A stretch of DNA of 9,906 nt from Actinomycetota bacterium (GTDB taxonomy: Bacteria > Actinomycetota > Actinomycetes > Mycobacteriales > Jatrophihabitantaceae): contig JAFAWL010000340.1 of NCBI GenBank assembly GCA_019241805.1, positions 1 to 9,906 on the forward strand, written 5' to 3'. Of this stretch, positions 1-6,335 are shown one piece after another. Within the stretch, counting starts at the first letter, position 1. Every line of letters begins with the position of its first letter. A program made the translations under genes and the position numbers. A model generated the notes under the pieces. It did not search any database. It was not told the DNA's origin and saw only the letters and a list, made by a program, of their open reading frames with translations.

Positions 1-935
1 ATCGCCTTGTTGGCCTCGTGCGACAGCGAGGCGTAGAGCTTGCGTTCGAACCAGGTCAGCTCGGCCCGGAAGGTCCAGGCTAGGCGTCGGTAGAGCTGCA
101 ACATCCGGCTGCGGGACAGCGTCGACTCGTCGTCCTCCGCGGCGCTCGCGAGCGCGGCGGCGACTGAACCGAAATCGGCCGCGAGCGCGCCGAGTACCTG
201 CTCGGCGAAGAACCGGTCGACGTGGTCTTCGCGCACCTCACGGTCCGCCTTCGCGATCAGCCAGTCGCAGGCCCAGCTGAACTCGGCCGCGAGCTCCCGG
301 ATCTGGTCGGAGGTGGCCGGATCGTCGCCGGTGAGCGTCTCGTAGCGTTCCAGGGCGGCCGCGAAGCGATCACGCGGTTCGCCCAGGAACGCGGTCAACT
401 CGGCAGTCAGACCGCGGGCGGCGGCGAGGGCGTCCGCGTGATGGGCTTCGCGGGCAACCGGCGGGTCGTCGAGCAGCAGCACAACCCGCAGGTACGGATA
501 CTCCTGCAACGCGGCCGACAGGAGCGTCTTGCGAATCGTCCCGACCTCTTCACGGTAGGACGGCACCAACACGGTCATGGTCGGCAACGAGGTGTCGAAG
601 GATTCGTCGATCACTGCTCGCGGTACGCGTCGGTGTGCCCGGGTGCGGTACAACGCGCCCTGACGGGCGACGAGATACATCAGCGACGAGAAGGTCAGGA
701 ACGACATGATCAGCACGTAGGCCGTCGTCTCGGACGTGAACCGCATGCCCTGGAATCCGCGATTTACGAACTGCGACAGTACGGTGACGACGATATAGGC
801 CGCCCAGGCCAGCAGGGTCACCACCATGCCGAGTCGACCGAGGGTTATGCGCAGGTCGCTGGCCGGAGAGGCCACCGGCGGCATCGGCGCGGTCCGCCGG
901 TCGGATCCCCATTGTCGGCGCTGTGCTTGCGTCAT
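1..935 (-). CDS. Membrane glycosyltransferase family 2, N-terminal part (runs off left edge)
   Basis: The reverse-strand frame from an ATG at 935 is open for 311 codons to the window edge, so the C-terminus is missing. Residues about 33-56 and 71-91 are hydrophobic membrane segments. Residues 118-159 form a GT-A nucleotide-sugar-binding unit: a hydrophobic strand, then VPSYREE, a helix with KTLLSAALQEYP, and a second strand ending in LLLDDPP, the UDP-sugar-binding DD. This arrangement is typical of processive membrane GT2 enzymes (cellulose, chitin or poly-GlcNAc synthase-like), which polymerise sugars from the cytosolic face. After DDPP comes about 145 mostly helical, charged residues before an ...SHEANKA... 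stretch at the edge, which I read as the start of the KAxxLN motif. GAGGA (940-944) lies 4 nt upstream of the ATG. The gene is divergent from the chitinase. The sugar and product are unknown; the GT2 call is confident, the processive subtype is inferred. Confidence 0.82.
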   Translation of the reverse strand, partial: MTQAQRRQWGSDRRTAPMPPVASPASDLRITLGRLGMVVTLLAWAAYIVVTVLSQFVNRGFQGMRFTSETTAYVLIMSFLTFSSLMYLVARQGALYRTRAHRRVPRAVIDESFDTSLPTMTVLVPSYREEVGTIRKTLLSAALQEYPYLRVVLLLDDPPVAREAHHADALAAARGLTAELTAFLGEPRDRFAAALERYETLTGDDPATSDQIRELAAEFSWACDWLIAKADREVREDHVDRFFAEQVLGALAADFGSVAAALASAAEDDESTLSRSRMLQLYRRLAWTFRAELTWFERKLYASLSHEANKA

Positions 936-1103
936 CTCGTCCTCGTCGTCCGACCGCCTGGCGCGATCGCCCAAGTGCTCGACTGTGATCGGGCTCGTCG
1001 GGCACGGTCCGGTTCACCGGTCCTGTCCGTCGAATCGGCACGACGGTGTCCGGCTTGAGGCGATGCTGGTGTCCTGCCCCACACTTGCCGAGACCATCGT
1101 TCG

Positions 1104-1118
1104 AGATCCGTAAGATCT
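1104..1118. promoter_or_regulatory. Inverted repeat over a possible -10 element, GT2/chitinase intergenic region
   Basis: AGATC-CGTAA-GATCT is a perfect 5-bp inverted repeat with a 5-nt spacer. It contains TAAGAT (1111-1116), which fits the actinobacterial TANNNT -10 pattern on the plus strand, 74 nt upstream of the chitinase ATG. No good -35 hexamer is present at 16-18 nt. A second short dyad, CCGGT-TC-ACCGG, lies at 1009-1020. A repressor or activator site for the chitinase gene is an inference; arms of 5 bp can arise by chance. Confidence 0.3.
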
Positions 1119-1189
1119 TCGTGCGCCCTGCCGATCAGCTGGTCAGACCGACCGAACCGGCTTCCGATCGAGGGAAAGTAGCCCGCTGC

Positions 1190-2779
1190 ATGACACCCGA
1201 AGAACAGGCGCACGCCGAAGCGTTGCGCGGCCTGACCGCGCCGGCGCCGCTGCGTCGACGACTGTCCTGGACCCGGGTCGGTGGGGTGATTCTGCTCGCG
1301 GGCGTCGTTACGGCCGCCATCGTGGGTTTCCGGCGCGACGCCGCCGAGCGGACGACCTTCGTGACGGCGTCGTCGTTCGCGCCCTACGTCGACGTGACGG
1401 CCACCCCGCAGTTCGGTTTCGAGGATCCGACACAGTCGGCTGCGGCCAACGTCGTGCTGGGCTTCGTGGTCCAGACCCCCGGTTCGGCCTGCCAGCCGAG
1501 CTGGGGCGCCGCCTACTCGCTCAACGCCGCGTCGACCGGCATGGATCTCGACCGGCGCATCGCTCGACTGCGGCAACGGGGCGGACACGTGACGGTGTCG
1601 TTCGGCGGGCAGGCCAACTCGGAATTGGCCGTGTCGTGCAAGGACGCCAACGCACTCGCCGCCGGCTACAAGAATGTTGTCGATCGGTACTCACTCGACG
1701 CGATCGATCTCGATATCGAGAGTGATGCGGCGTCGGCCCCCGACGTAGACACGCGCCGAGCGACGGCGATTGCCGCGGTGCAGCAGGAGGAGAAGTCAGC
1801 GGGTCGCTCGCTGGGCGTCTGGCTCACGTTGCCCGTCGGGCCGAAGGGGCTGACCGAAACCGGCCAGCAGGTGCTGACGGCGACACTGACGGCCGGAGTA
1901 GACGTCGCCGGTGTCAACGCCCTGACCATGGACTACGGCCAACCGTTGGCTGCGGGTCAGACGATGTCCGACCTGGCCGAGTCCTCGTTGACGGGCCTGG
2001 AGACGCAACTACACGCGAGCCTTTCCGGCAGCGGTCACTCGCTGTCTGATGACGAGGTTTGGCAGCGCATCGGAGTCACGCCGATGATCGGCCAGAACGA
2101 CACGGCGTCAGAACGCTTCGATCTCGATGATGCTCATCGACTGCTCGACTTCGCGCAGCAGCACCGGTTGCGGCTGCTGTCGATGTGGTCGCTCAACCGC
2201 GACCGCAGCTGTGGACCGAACTACGCCAATGTCGAGGTGGTGTCGCCGAACTGCAGCGGCGTGAGCCAGGACGCCGGCGCATTCACCGCCGTCTTCAACA
2301 AGTTCAGCGTCTCGCCGCGACCGGCGACCGCAATCGGGGCATCCTCGTCGACATCGTCGTCGGGACGGACGACACCGGCGGCGCTTGCTACCGGTGCGGA
2401 CGACCCGGCCAACTCCCCGTACCCGATCTGGAATCCTTCACAGGCCTATCCGAAGGGGACGAAGATCGTCTGGCACCACAATGTCTACGAGGCGAAGTGG
2501 TACACCCAGGGCGACACTCCGGACGCTCCGGTAAGCAATGTCGCCGACACGCCCTGGACGCTGATGGGCCCGGTGTTGCCGGGGGAGCACCCGAGCGCCA
2601 CGCCAACGCTGCCCTCGGGCACCTATCCGGCCTGGAATGCCGCGACCGTCTACGTCGCCGGCGACCGCGTGCTCTACGACGGCGTCGGGTATCAGGCCAA
2701 ATGGTGGACGCAGGGCGACCTTCCGGGAATCGCCACGCAGTCGCCGTCAGACACGCCCTGGACCCCGCTGACGTCCTGA
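1190..2779 (+). CDS. Membrane-anchored GH18 chitinase with two CBM5/12 chitin-binding modules
   Basis: This 529-aa protein likely hydrolyses beta-1,4-GlcNAc linkages of chitin or related glycans outside the cell. A short basic cytosolic N-terminus is followed by one membrane segment (residues about 30-47), with no clear signal-peptidase site, so it is probably anchored. The GH18 barrel spans about 58-375: SFGG at 137-140 is the SxGG strand motif, and D170-A-I-D-L-D-I-E177 is the intact DxxDxDxE catalytic motif with E177 as acid/base. A Ser/Thr/Ala-rich linker (about 378-410) leads to two modules at 411-461 and 479-529. Each begins YPxWN, contains AKW(Y/W)TQGD and ends with TPWT, diagnostic of CBM5/12 (ChtBD3). 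I chose ATG 1190 because it begins the plausible protein and has AGGGAAAG (1171-1178) upstream, although spacing is slightly long; a start at 1046 would add 48 residues of non-protein-like sequence. It is divergent from the GT2 gene. Confidence 0.93.
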   Translation: MTPEEQAHAEALRGLTAPAPLRRRLSWTRVGGVILLAGVVTAAIVGFRRDAAERTTFVTASSFAPYVDVTATPQFGFEDPTQSAAANVVLGFVVQTPGSACQPSWGAAYSLNAASTGMDLDRRIARLRQRGGHVTVSFGGQANSELAVSCKDANALAAGYKNVVDRYSLDAIDLDIESDAASAPDVDTRRATAIAAVQQEEKSAGRSLGVWLTLPVGPKGLTETGQQVLTATLTAGVDVAGVNALTMDYGQPLAAGQTMSDLAESSLTGLETQLHASLSGSGHSLSDDEVWQRIGVTPMIGQNDTASERFDLDDAHRLLDFAQQHRLRLLSMWSLNRDRSCGPNYANVEVVSPNCSGVSQDAGAFTAVFNKFSVSPRPATAIGASSSTSSSGRTTPAALATGADDPANSPYPIWNPSQAYPKGTKIVWHHNVYEAKWYTQGDTPDAPVSNVADTPWTLMGPVLPGEHPSATPTLPSGTYPAWNAATVYVAGDRVLYDGVGYQAKWWTQGDLPGIATQSPSDTPWTPLTS

Positions 2780-2922
2780 ACCGCCGATGAACTTTGCCGA
2801 GCAGACGTGGACCGTTGACGGGGCTCGTGGTCTGATCGACGAGTGACGTTCTCACCCCGGCGGGCTTCGTGCCAGTCGAGCAGCGACGGTCTCGGACTCC
2901 GCCGCGCGGCGCAACTGCAGCC

Positions 2923-2941
2923 GTTGACTCGAATAGTGAAC
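2923..2941. promoter_or_regulatory. Imperfect 19-bp palindrome, possible operator
   Basis: GTTGACTCGAATAGTGAAC pairs at six of seven positions in each arm (one G/G mismatch) around a 5-nt centre. It ends 33 nt upstream of the ATG at 2975. Size and position suit a dimeric repressor of the MarR or TetR type, but no such regulator is encoded in the window and no clear -10 follows it. Functional assignment is inference. Confidence 0.3.
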
Positions 2942-2974
2942 GTCAATGGCTTACGCCGTTGGGGCTGGATTCGT

Positions 2975-3259
2975 ATGAGTGAAGAGCGCGCGGAGGTGGC
3001 GACGATCGTCCTGGCACACCCGACGCGCGTCACGAGTGTGGGCCGCTGTACCAGCGGGGTTGGAACGCGCTGGCGGCTGCGATTCGGCGACGCATCGATC
3101 GATGCCGGTCGCGCGGCCCGTGAGTTTCGGCCGGCCCATCTCGAAGATCGGGAACTGTTCGATCTGCTCGGCGGCGCCTTGTTGAGGTTTGCGCTGGCGG
3201 AAGCTGATCCGCATCGCGCCGGCGGCCGGCAGGTCCGGCTCACCGACGAGAGACGTTGA
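2975..3259 (+). CDS. Hypothetical protein, 94 aa
   Basis: I do not recognise this protein. The frame is supported by codon use: from the ATG at 2975 to the TGA at 3257-3259 third positions are strongly G/C-rich, and the product has normal composition (N-terminal MSEERAEVATIVLAHP, a central RWRLRFGDASIDAGRAAREF, and a C-terminal amphipathic helix around DRELFDLLGGALLRFALAEA). It is predicted soluble and has one Cys (residue 25). The frame stays open upstream to a GTG at 2843, but that stretch has weaker coding character and contains the palindrome at 2923-2941, so I prefer the ATG. No good Shine-Dalgarno precedes it. It ends 34 nt before the nitroreductase gene on the same strand and could be co-transcribed with it. 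Antisense frames over the same bases look less protein-like. Confidence 0.5.
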   Translation: MSEERAEVATIVLAHPTRVTSVGRCTSGVGTRWRLRFGDASIDAGRAAREFRPAHLEDRELFDLLGGALLRFALAEADPHRAGGRQVRLTDERR

Positions 3260-3293
3260 TCACGCACTCGACCAGGTGGTGTTAGCTGGAGGC

Positions 3294-3722
3294 ATGGACG
3301 ACGAATACGAGCCCAGTCCCCAGCAATGGGTGCGCGACCAGGTGGAGCAGATCGAGAGCTCCGGCGGCACCGAGGGCACGATGCTGAGGGGCGTGCCCGT
3401 GATCGTGGTGACCAGCCGGGGTGCGCGCACCGGGAAACTCAGGAAGAACCCGGTCATGCGCGTGGAGCACGAGGGCAGCTACGCCGCGATCGCCTCGAAA
3501 GGCGGCGCCCCCGACAATCCGGTTTGGTACCACAACTTACGTGCCGATCCGCACGTCGAAGTGCAGGACGGACCTCAGCGGTGCTCGATGGTCGCACACC
3601 TGGCCGAAGGGGACGAGCGCTCCAAGTGGTGGACTCGCGCGGTGGAAGTGTGGCCGGCTTACGCCGACTACCAGACCAAGACGGACCGTGAAATCCCGGT
3701 GTTCATCCTGGAGCGGGCCTGA
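3294..3722 (+). CDS. Ddn-family F420-dependent nitroreductase
   Basis: This 142-aa protein closely resembles the deazaflavin (F420)-dependent nitroreductase family, which includes Mycobacterium Ddn, the activator of the nitroimidazole pretomanid. These split-beta-barrel proteins use F420H2 to reduce quinones or nitro compounds. Family landmarks in order: EYEPSP..WV near the N-terminus, ESSGGTEGTMLRG (21-33), VIVVTSRGARTGKLRKNPVMRVE (36-58, basic residues contacting F420 phosphate and tail), SKGGAPDNPVWYHNL (68-82), ADPHVEVQDG (84-93), then KWWTRAVEVWPAYADYQTKTDREIPVF (111-137). Length is typical of the short soluble members. The ATG at 3294 matches where homologues begin; GGAGG ends only 1 nt before it, too close for a normal ribosome site, so initiation may depend on coupling or a short leader. 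It implies the host makes F420. The natural substrate cannot be told from sequence. Confidence 0.93.
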   Translation: MDDEYEPSPQQWVRDQVEQIESSGGTEGTMLRGVPVIVVTSRGARTGKLRKNPVMRVEHEGSYAAIASKGGAPDNPVWYHNLRADPHVEVQDGPQRCSMVAHLAEGDERSKWWTRAVEVWPAYADYQTKTDREIPVFILERA

Positions 3723-3742
3723 CCCGGACATCCGACGACGGG

Positions 3743-3789
3743 GAGGTCGGCCGGTCGATGTCGATGGGCAATAAGGCTGGACCGACCTC
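3743..3789. terminator. Long intergenic hairpin between convergent genes, probable bidirectional terminator
   Basis: GAGGTCGG (3743-3750) pairs perfectly with CCGACCTC (3782-3789). After a single bulged A at 3781, CCGGTC (3751-3756) pairs with GGCTGG (3775-3780), including two G-U pairs. This gives about 14 bp in all with an 18-nt loop. It begins 20 nt after the nitroreductase stop and lies 8 nt past the stop of the opposing 71-aa gene. No T-run follows on either strand, which is common for actinobacterial terminators. Position and stem length favour termination for both genes. Confidence 0.6.
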
Positions 3790-3797
3790 AAACCTCT

Positions 3798-4013
3798 CTA
3801 TTGCGCGGGACCCCCGACAATGACAGTGACCACGCCGTCCGCGGTTTGGTCGTCCTCGACGGCGCTAATCGGCAGAGCTGTGCCGTCCGGCAAATCGATG
3901 GTTTCCCCGATGCGCGGATACGTTTGGGACTCGTAGTGCATGATCTCGTCCGGGAACTCTCTCAGCGACGGGCCGCGACCGTCTATGACCGAAATTTGAT
4001 AGGTGTTCGCCAT
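3798..4013 (-). CDS. Hypothetical protein, 71 aa
   Basis: I do not recognise a family. Reading from the ATG at 4013, the product starts MANTYQISVIDGRGPSLREF and ends VVTVIVGGPAQ. It is acidic, has no Cys, membrane segment or signal peptide, and looks like alternating beta strands (YQISVID, GETIDLPDG, ALPISAVED, GVVTVIVGG), so a small beta-rich domain is likely. The open frame continues to 4079, but those extra residues are unlike the rest. TATCGT on the coding strand (4026-4021) sits 7 nt before the ATG, and no Shine-Dalgarno is present, which fits a leaderless mRNA starting at or next to the ATG. The gene is convergent with the nitroreductase and divergent from the propeller-lectin gene, so it appears monocistronic. 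Confidence 0.65.
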   Translation of the reverse strand: MANTYQISVIDGRGPSLREFPDEIMHYESQTYPRIGETIDLPDGTALPISAVEDDQTADGVVTVIVGGPAQ

Positions 4014-4020
4014 ACCCGAG

Positions 4021-4026
4021 ACGATA
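4021..4026 (-). promoter_or_regulatory. Candidate -10 element for a leaderless transcript
   Basis: On the minus strand TATCGT matches TANNNT and ends 7 nt upstream of the ATG at 4013. A transcript starting 6-8 nt downstream would begin at or beside the start codon. There is no recognisable -35 hexamer at 17-18 nt, so this rests on the -10 and the missing ribosome-binding site only. Confidence 0.35.
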
Positions 4027-4052
4027 CGGGAGACGTCCGCTATCGGTCTCGA

Positions 4053-4069
4053 CCTCATTGATGGTGAGG
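4053..4069. promoter_or_regulatory. Inverted repeat, possible operator half of a divergent promoter
   Basis: CCTCA-TTGATGG-TGAGG has perfect 5-bp arms and a 7-nt spacer. It lies between the candidate -10 of the minus-strand gene and the second dyad at 4075-4093, with dyad centres 23 bp apart, roughly two helical turns. Alone it is weak; its value is as one of a pair. Confidence 0.25.
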
Positions 4070-4074
4070 CCGCG

Positions 4075-4093
4075 AACATCCTTCACGGATGTT
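4075..4093. promoter_or_regulatory. Perfect 19-bp inverted repeat at the propeller-lectin promoter
   Basis: AACATCC-TTCAC-GGATGTT has 7-bp perfect arms around a 5-nt spacer. Its right edge abuts TACGTT (4093-4098), a TANNNT -10 candidate for the plus strand, 45 nt before the GTG start at 4143. A protein bound here would overlap the promoter, so repression is the simplest reading. In RNA it would be a short GC-moderate hairpin upstream of the presumed transcript start, so a DNA operator is favoured. The binding protein is unknown. Confidence 0.45.
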
Positions 4094-4130
4094 ACGTTCG
4101 ATGGAATTGGCGTCGCTCGTTGCCGGAAGC

Positions 4131-4136
4131 GAGGAG
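4131..4136 (+). promoter_or_regulatory. Shine-Dalgarno site fixing the GTG start at 4143
   Basis: GAGGAG is followed by a 6-nt spacer and GTG. It sets the start of the propeller-lectin gene at a GTG rather than at the in-frame ATGs at 4089 or 4101, one of which lies inside the palindrome. The GTG also begins a canonical signal peptide. Confidence 0.8.
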
Positions 4137-4142
4137 TCGATA

Positions 4143-6320
4143 GTGCGTCGTCGACCGGTCTGGGTCCTTGCCGTAGCCGCGCTCGTGTTGGTGACCGCCG
4201 TCGTTCCCGCGCACGCGAGTCCACCGTGGCCGCAGTTCGGGCGCGATCCCGGCCACAGTCAGGTCGCCGCCGCGGACGCCACGGTCACCCCGCAGAACGT
4301 GAACACCCTGCAGCGACTGTTCAGCACCACCTTGAGCGATGTCGCGGACGGCAGTCCGGTGTACGCGTCCGGCGTCTCGACCGCGTCCGGCGTCCGCAAT
4401 CTGCTCTTCGTCACGACGCACAACGGGACCACCGTCGCCCTGGACGCCGACTCGGGATCGATCGTGTGGTCGATGCAGGTCGGGCCCGGCAGCTGCAAGA
4501 TCAACAATGGTTCGACGGCCTGCTACACCACCGCCGCGCCCGCAATCGATCCGAGCGGGCAATACGTCTACGCGTACGGGCTCGACGGCAAGGCGCACAA
4601 GTACGTCGCCGGCACTGGCAGCGAGATCACTACCGGCGGGTGGCCGGAGACCACAACTATCAAAGGCTTCGACGAGAAGGGCTCCGGCGATCTCGCCGTC
4701 GCCACCGCCGCCAACGGCACCTCGTACCTGTACGTGCCCAACGGCGGCTACCCCGGCGACGGCGGCGACTATCAGGGACACGTCACGACCATCAACCTGA
4801 CGACCGGCGCGCAAACCGTCTTCAACACTCAATGCAGCGATCAGCCCGTGCACTTCGCCGAGAAGCCGGCGACGCCCGACTGCGCGCAGGTGCAGTCCGC
4901 CGTCTGGGCCCGGCCCGGTGTCGTCTACGACCCGACGCTCGATCGCATCTTCTTCGTGACCGGAAACGCCACCTACGCCCCCGCGTCGCACGATTGGGGC
5001 GACACCGTCATCGCCTTGTCGCCCGACGGGTCCGGACAACCACTGGATTCCTGGACGCCGCCGAACTTCCAACATCTGCAAGACACCGACGAAGACCTGG
5101 GAAGCACGGCACCGACCTTGTTGCCGAAAGTCAGTGGCAGCGCGTTCGACCATCTGGCCGTACAGGGCGGCAAAGACGCCCAGCTGCACCTGCTCGATCT
5201 GGCCGATCTCAGCGGCCAGGGCGGACCCGGGCACACCGGCGGTGAGCTTGCGGATGTCAATGTGCCGCAAGGCGGCCAGGTGCTGACGCAGCCGCTGGCC
5301 TGGACCGATCCGTCGACGGGCACGACGTGGGTGATCGTCGTCACCGGCAGCGGGATTTCGGGGGAGCGGCTCACGGCCGATGCGACCGGAAAACCGGTCC
5401 TCACCACAGCGTGGAAAACCACCGCCAGCGGCTTCAGCCCCGTGCTGTCCAACGGCGTGGTCTTCTACGTCACCGGTGGCGGCCTGGTCGCCCTTGACGC
5501 CCGCACCGGCAACCGGCTCTGGACGAACGGAATCAACGGCGGCGTGCACTGGAACAGCGCCATCGTCATCGGCTCGACCGTCTATTACACCGATGCGAGC
5601 AATCACGTCGCGGCGTACCGGCTGCCCACGGGGCCGAACTCCGTGAGCGCCGGGCAGCAACTCACGGCCGGCCAGGCGGTGAGCTCGACATCAGGCCAGT
5701 ACCAGCTGGTCATGCAATCGGATGGCAATCTGGTCAAGTACGGCAACGGACGGGCGCTGTGGAGTAGCGGTACCCAGGGGCACGCCGGCGCCGGTTTGAC
5801 GGTGCAGACCGACGGCAACGCGGTGATCTACTCCGCCTCGGGCCAGCCGCTCTGGGCGACCGGAACCGTCGGCGCGGGCACCGCTAACAGCCTGCTGATC
5901 CAGGACGACGGCAACCTCGTCCTGTACGGCCCGAACGGGGCCGTCTGGGCCGGCGGCCGAGCGGGGGCCGACACGTTGAGCGTCGGTGGGCGGTTGTCCG
6001 GCGGTCAGACTTTGCTGTCGGCGGACGAGCGGCACTTGTTGCTCATGCAGAACGACGGCAATCTCGTGATTTACGGTCCGCACGGCGCCGTGTGGGGTTC
6101 GGGCACTGCTCGCACCGGAGTCGGGCTCCCGGACCTTCCCACGACCGTGTTCCAGTCGGACGGCAACGTCGTCTATTACCCCGCTCCGGGCCAACCCGGG
6201 TTATGGAGTTCGGGCACGCCCGGGCGTGGCTCGATCGCCTTGGTCATGCAGAACGACGGCAACCTCGTGCTGTACGACGCGAGCCGAGCGATCTGGGCGA
6301 GCGGCACGGCCGGCCGTTGA
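4143..6320 (+). CDS. Secreted PQQ-type beta-propeller fused to tandem B-type mannose-lectin domains
   Basis: This is a 725-aa exported protein. Residues 1-25 are a signal peptide (RRR, hydrophobic core, cleavage after AHA). The mature N-terminus WPQFGRDPGHS is the usual opening of PQQ-like propellers. Propeller blades (about 28-495) show the AxDxxxGxxxW signature, e.g. ALDADSGSIVW at 99-109 and ALDARTGNRLW at 450-460; four Cys in two spaced pairs could form disulphides outside the cell. I see no vicinal Cys pair or other sign of a catalytic quinoprotein, so the propeller is probably a scaffold or binder. Residues 500-725 are bulb-type lectin with six QxDxNxVxY mannose-binding motifs starting at 525, 555, 587, 636, 671 and 703, all intact, forming two three-motif domains. 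Known tandem lectins of this fold include LlpA-type bacteriocins, while others bind surface glycans; which applies here is open. The neighbouring dyads suggest regulation. It converges with the hydrolase gene 15 nt away. Confidence 0.9.
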   Translation: MRRRPVWVLAVAALVLVTAVVPAHASPPWPQFGRDPGHSQVAAADATVTPQNVNTLQRLFSTTLSDVADGSPVYASGVSTASGVRNLLFVTTHNGTTVALDADSGSIVWSMQVGPGSCKINNGSTACYTTAAPAIDPSGQYVYAYGLDGKAHKYVAGTGSEITTGGWPETTTIKGFDEKGSGDLAVATAANGTSYLYVPNGGYPGDGGDYQGHVTTINLTTGAQTVFNTQCSDQPVHFAEKPATPDCAQVQSAVWARPGVVYDPTLDRIFFVTGNATYAPASHDWGDTVIALSPDGSGQPLDSWTPPNFQHLQDTDEDLGSTAPTLLPKVSGSAFDHLAVQGGKDAQLHLLDLADLSGQGGPGHTGGELADVNVPQGGQVLTQPLAWTDPSTGTTWVIVVTGSGISGERLTADATGKPVLTTAWKTTASGFSPVLSNGVVFYVTGGGLVALDARTGNRLWTNGINGGVHWNSAIVIGSTVYYTDASNHVAAYRLPTGPNSVSAGQQLTAGQAVSSTSGQYQLVMQSDGNLVKYGNGRALWSSGTQGHAGAGLTVQTDGNAVIYSASGQPLWATGTVGAGTANSLLIQDDGNLVLYGPNGAVWAGGRAGADTLSVGGRLSGGQTLLSADERHLLLMQNDGNLVIYGPHGAVWGSGTARTGVGLPDLPTTVFQSDGNVVYYPAPGQPGLWSSGTPGRGSIALVMQNDGNLVLYDASRAIWASGTAGR
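5640..6317 (+). repeat. Six-fold internal repeat encoding beta-prism II lectin subdomains
   Basis: Six units each encode Q-x-D-G-N-x-V-x-Y followed about 6-8 residues later by a W(S/A/G) turn. Motif codons begin at 5715, 5805, 5901, 6048, 6153 and 6249. Spacing is 30, 32, 49, 35 and 32 residues, so the longer gap marks the boundary between two triads. The fourth and sixth units are nearly identical at the DNA level over ATGCAGAACGACGGCAA, suggesting relatively recent duplication or conversion within the gene. Confidence 0.85.
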
Positions 6321-6321
6321 C

Positions 6322-6334
6322 CCGTCGGGGACGG
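6322..6334. terminator. Short hairpin between convergent stops, weak terminator candidate
   Basis: CCGTC-GGG-GACGG is a perfect 5-bp stem with a 3-nt loop filling almost all of the 15-nt gap between the propeller-lectin stop and the opposing hydrolase stop. There is no T-run. The position is right for a shared terminator, but the stem is short. Confidence 0.25.
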
Positions 6335-6335
6335 C

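Noticed and set aside
222..1058. 278-codon plus-strand frame opposite the GT2 gene
   Set aside because: It is a shadow of the minus-strand glycosyltransferase, which has membrane segments and a GT-A motif; this product has neither.
932..1588. 218-codon minus-strand frame across the GT2/chitinase intergenic region
   Set aside because: It is antisense to the chitinase and runs into the GT2 start in another frame; it is Arg-rich and has no family features. The ATGA overlap with the GT2 start is coincidental.
2824..2843. CTCGT...ACGAG stem after the chitinase gene as a terminator
   Set aside because: Only 5 bp with a 10-nt loop and no T-run; too weak to call.
4058..5245. 395-codon plus-strand frame overlapping the start of the propeller-lectin gene
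   Set aside because: The product is extremely Arg-rich, typical of an out-of-frame reading of a GC-rich gene; the overlapping frame has the signal peptide and domain motifs.
4092..5660. 522-codon open frame on the minus strand opposite the propeller-lectin gene
   Set aside because: It lies wholly antisense to a gene with clear domains, and its product is low-complexity Gly/Arg/Asp-rich with no recognisable motif; long antisense frames are expected in high-GC coding DNA.
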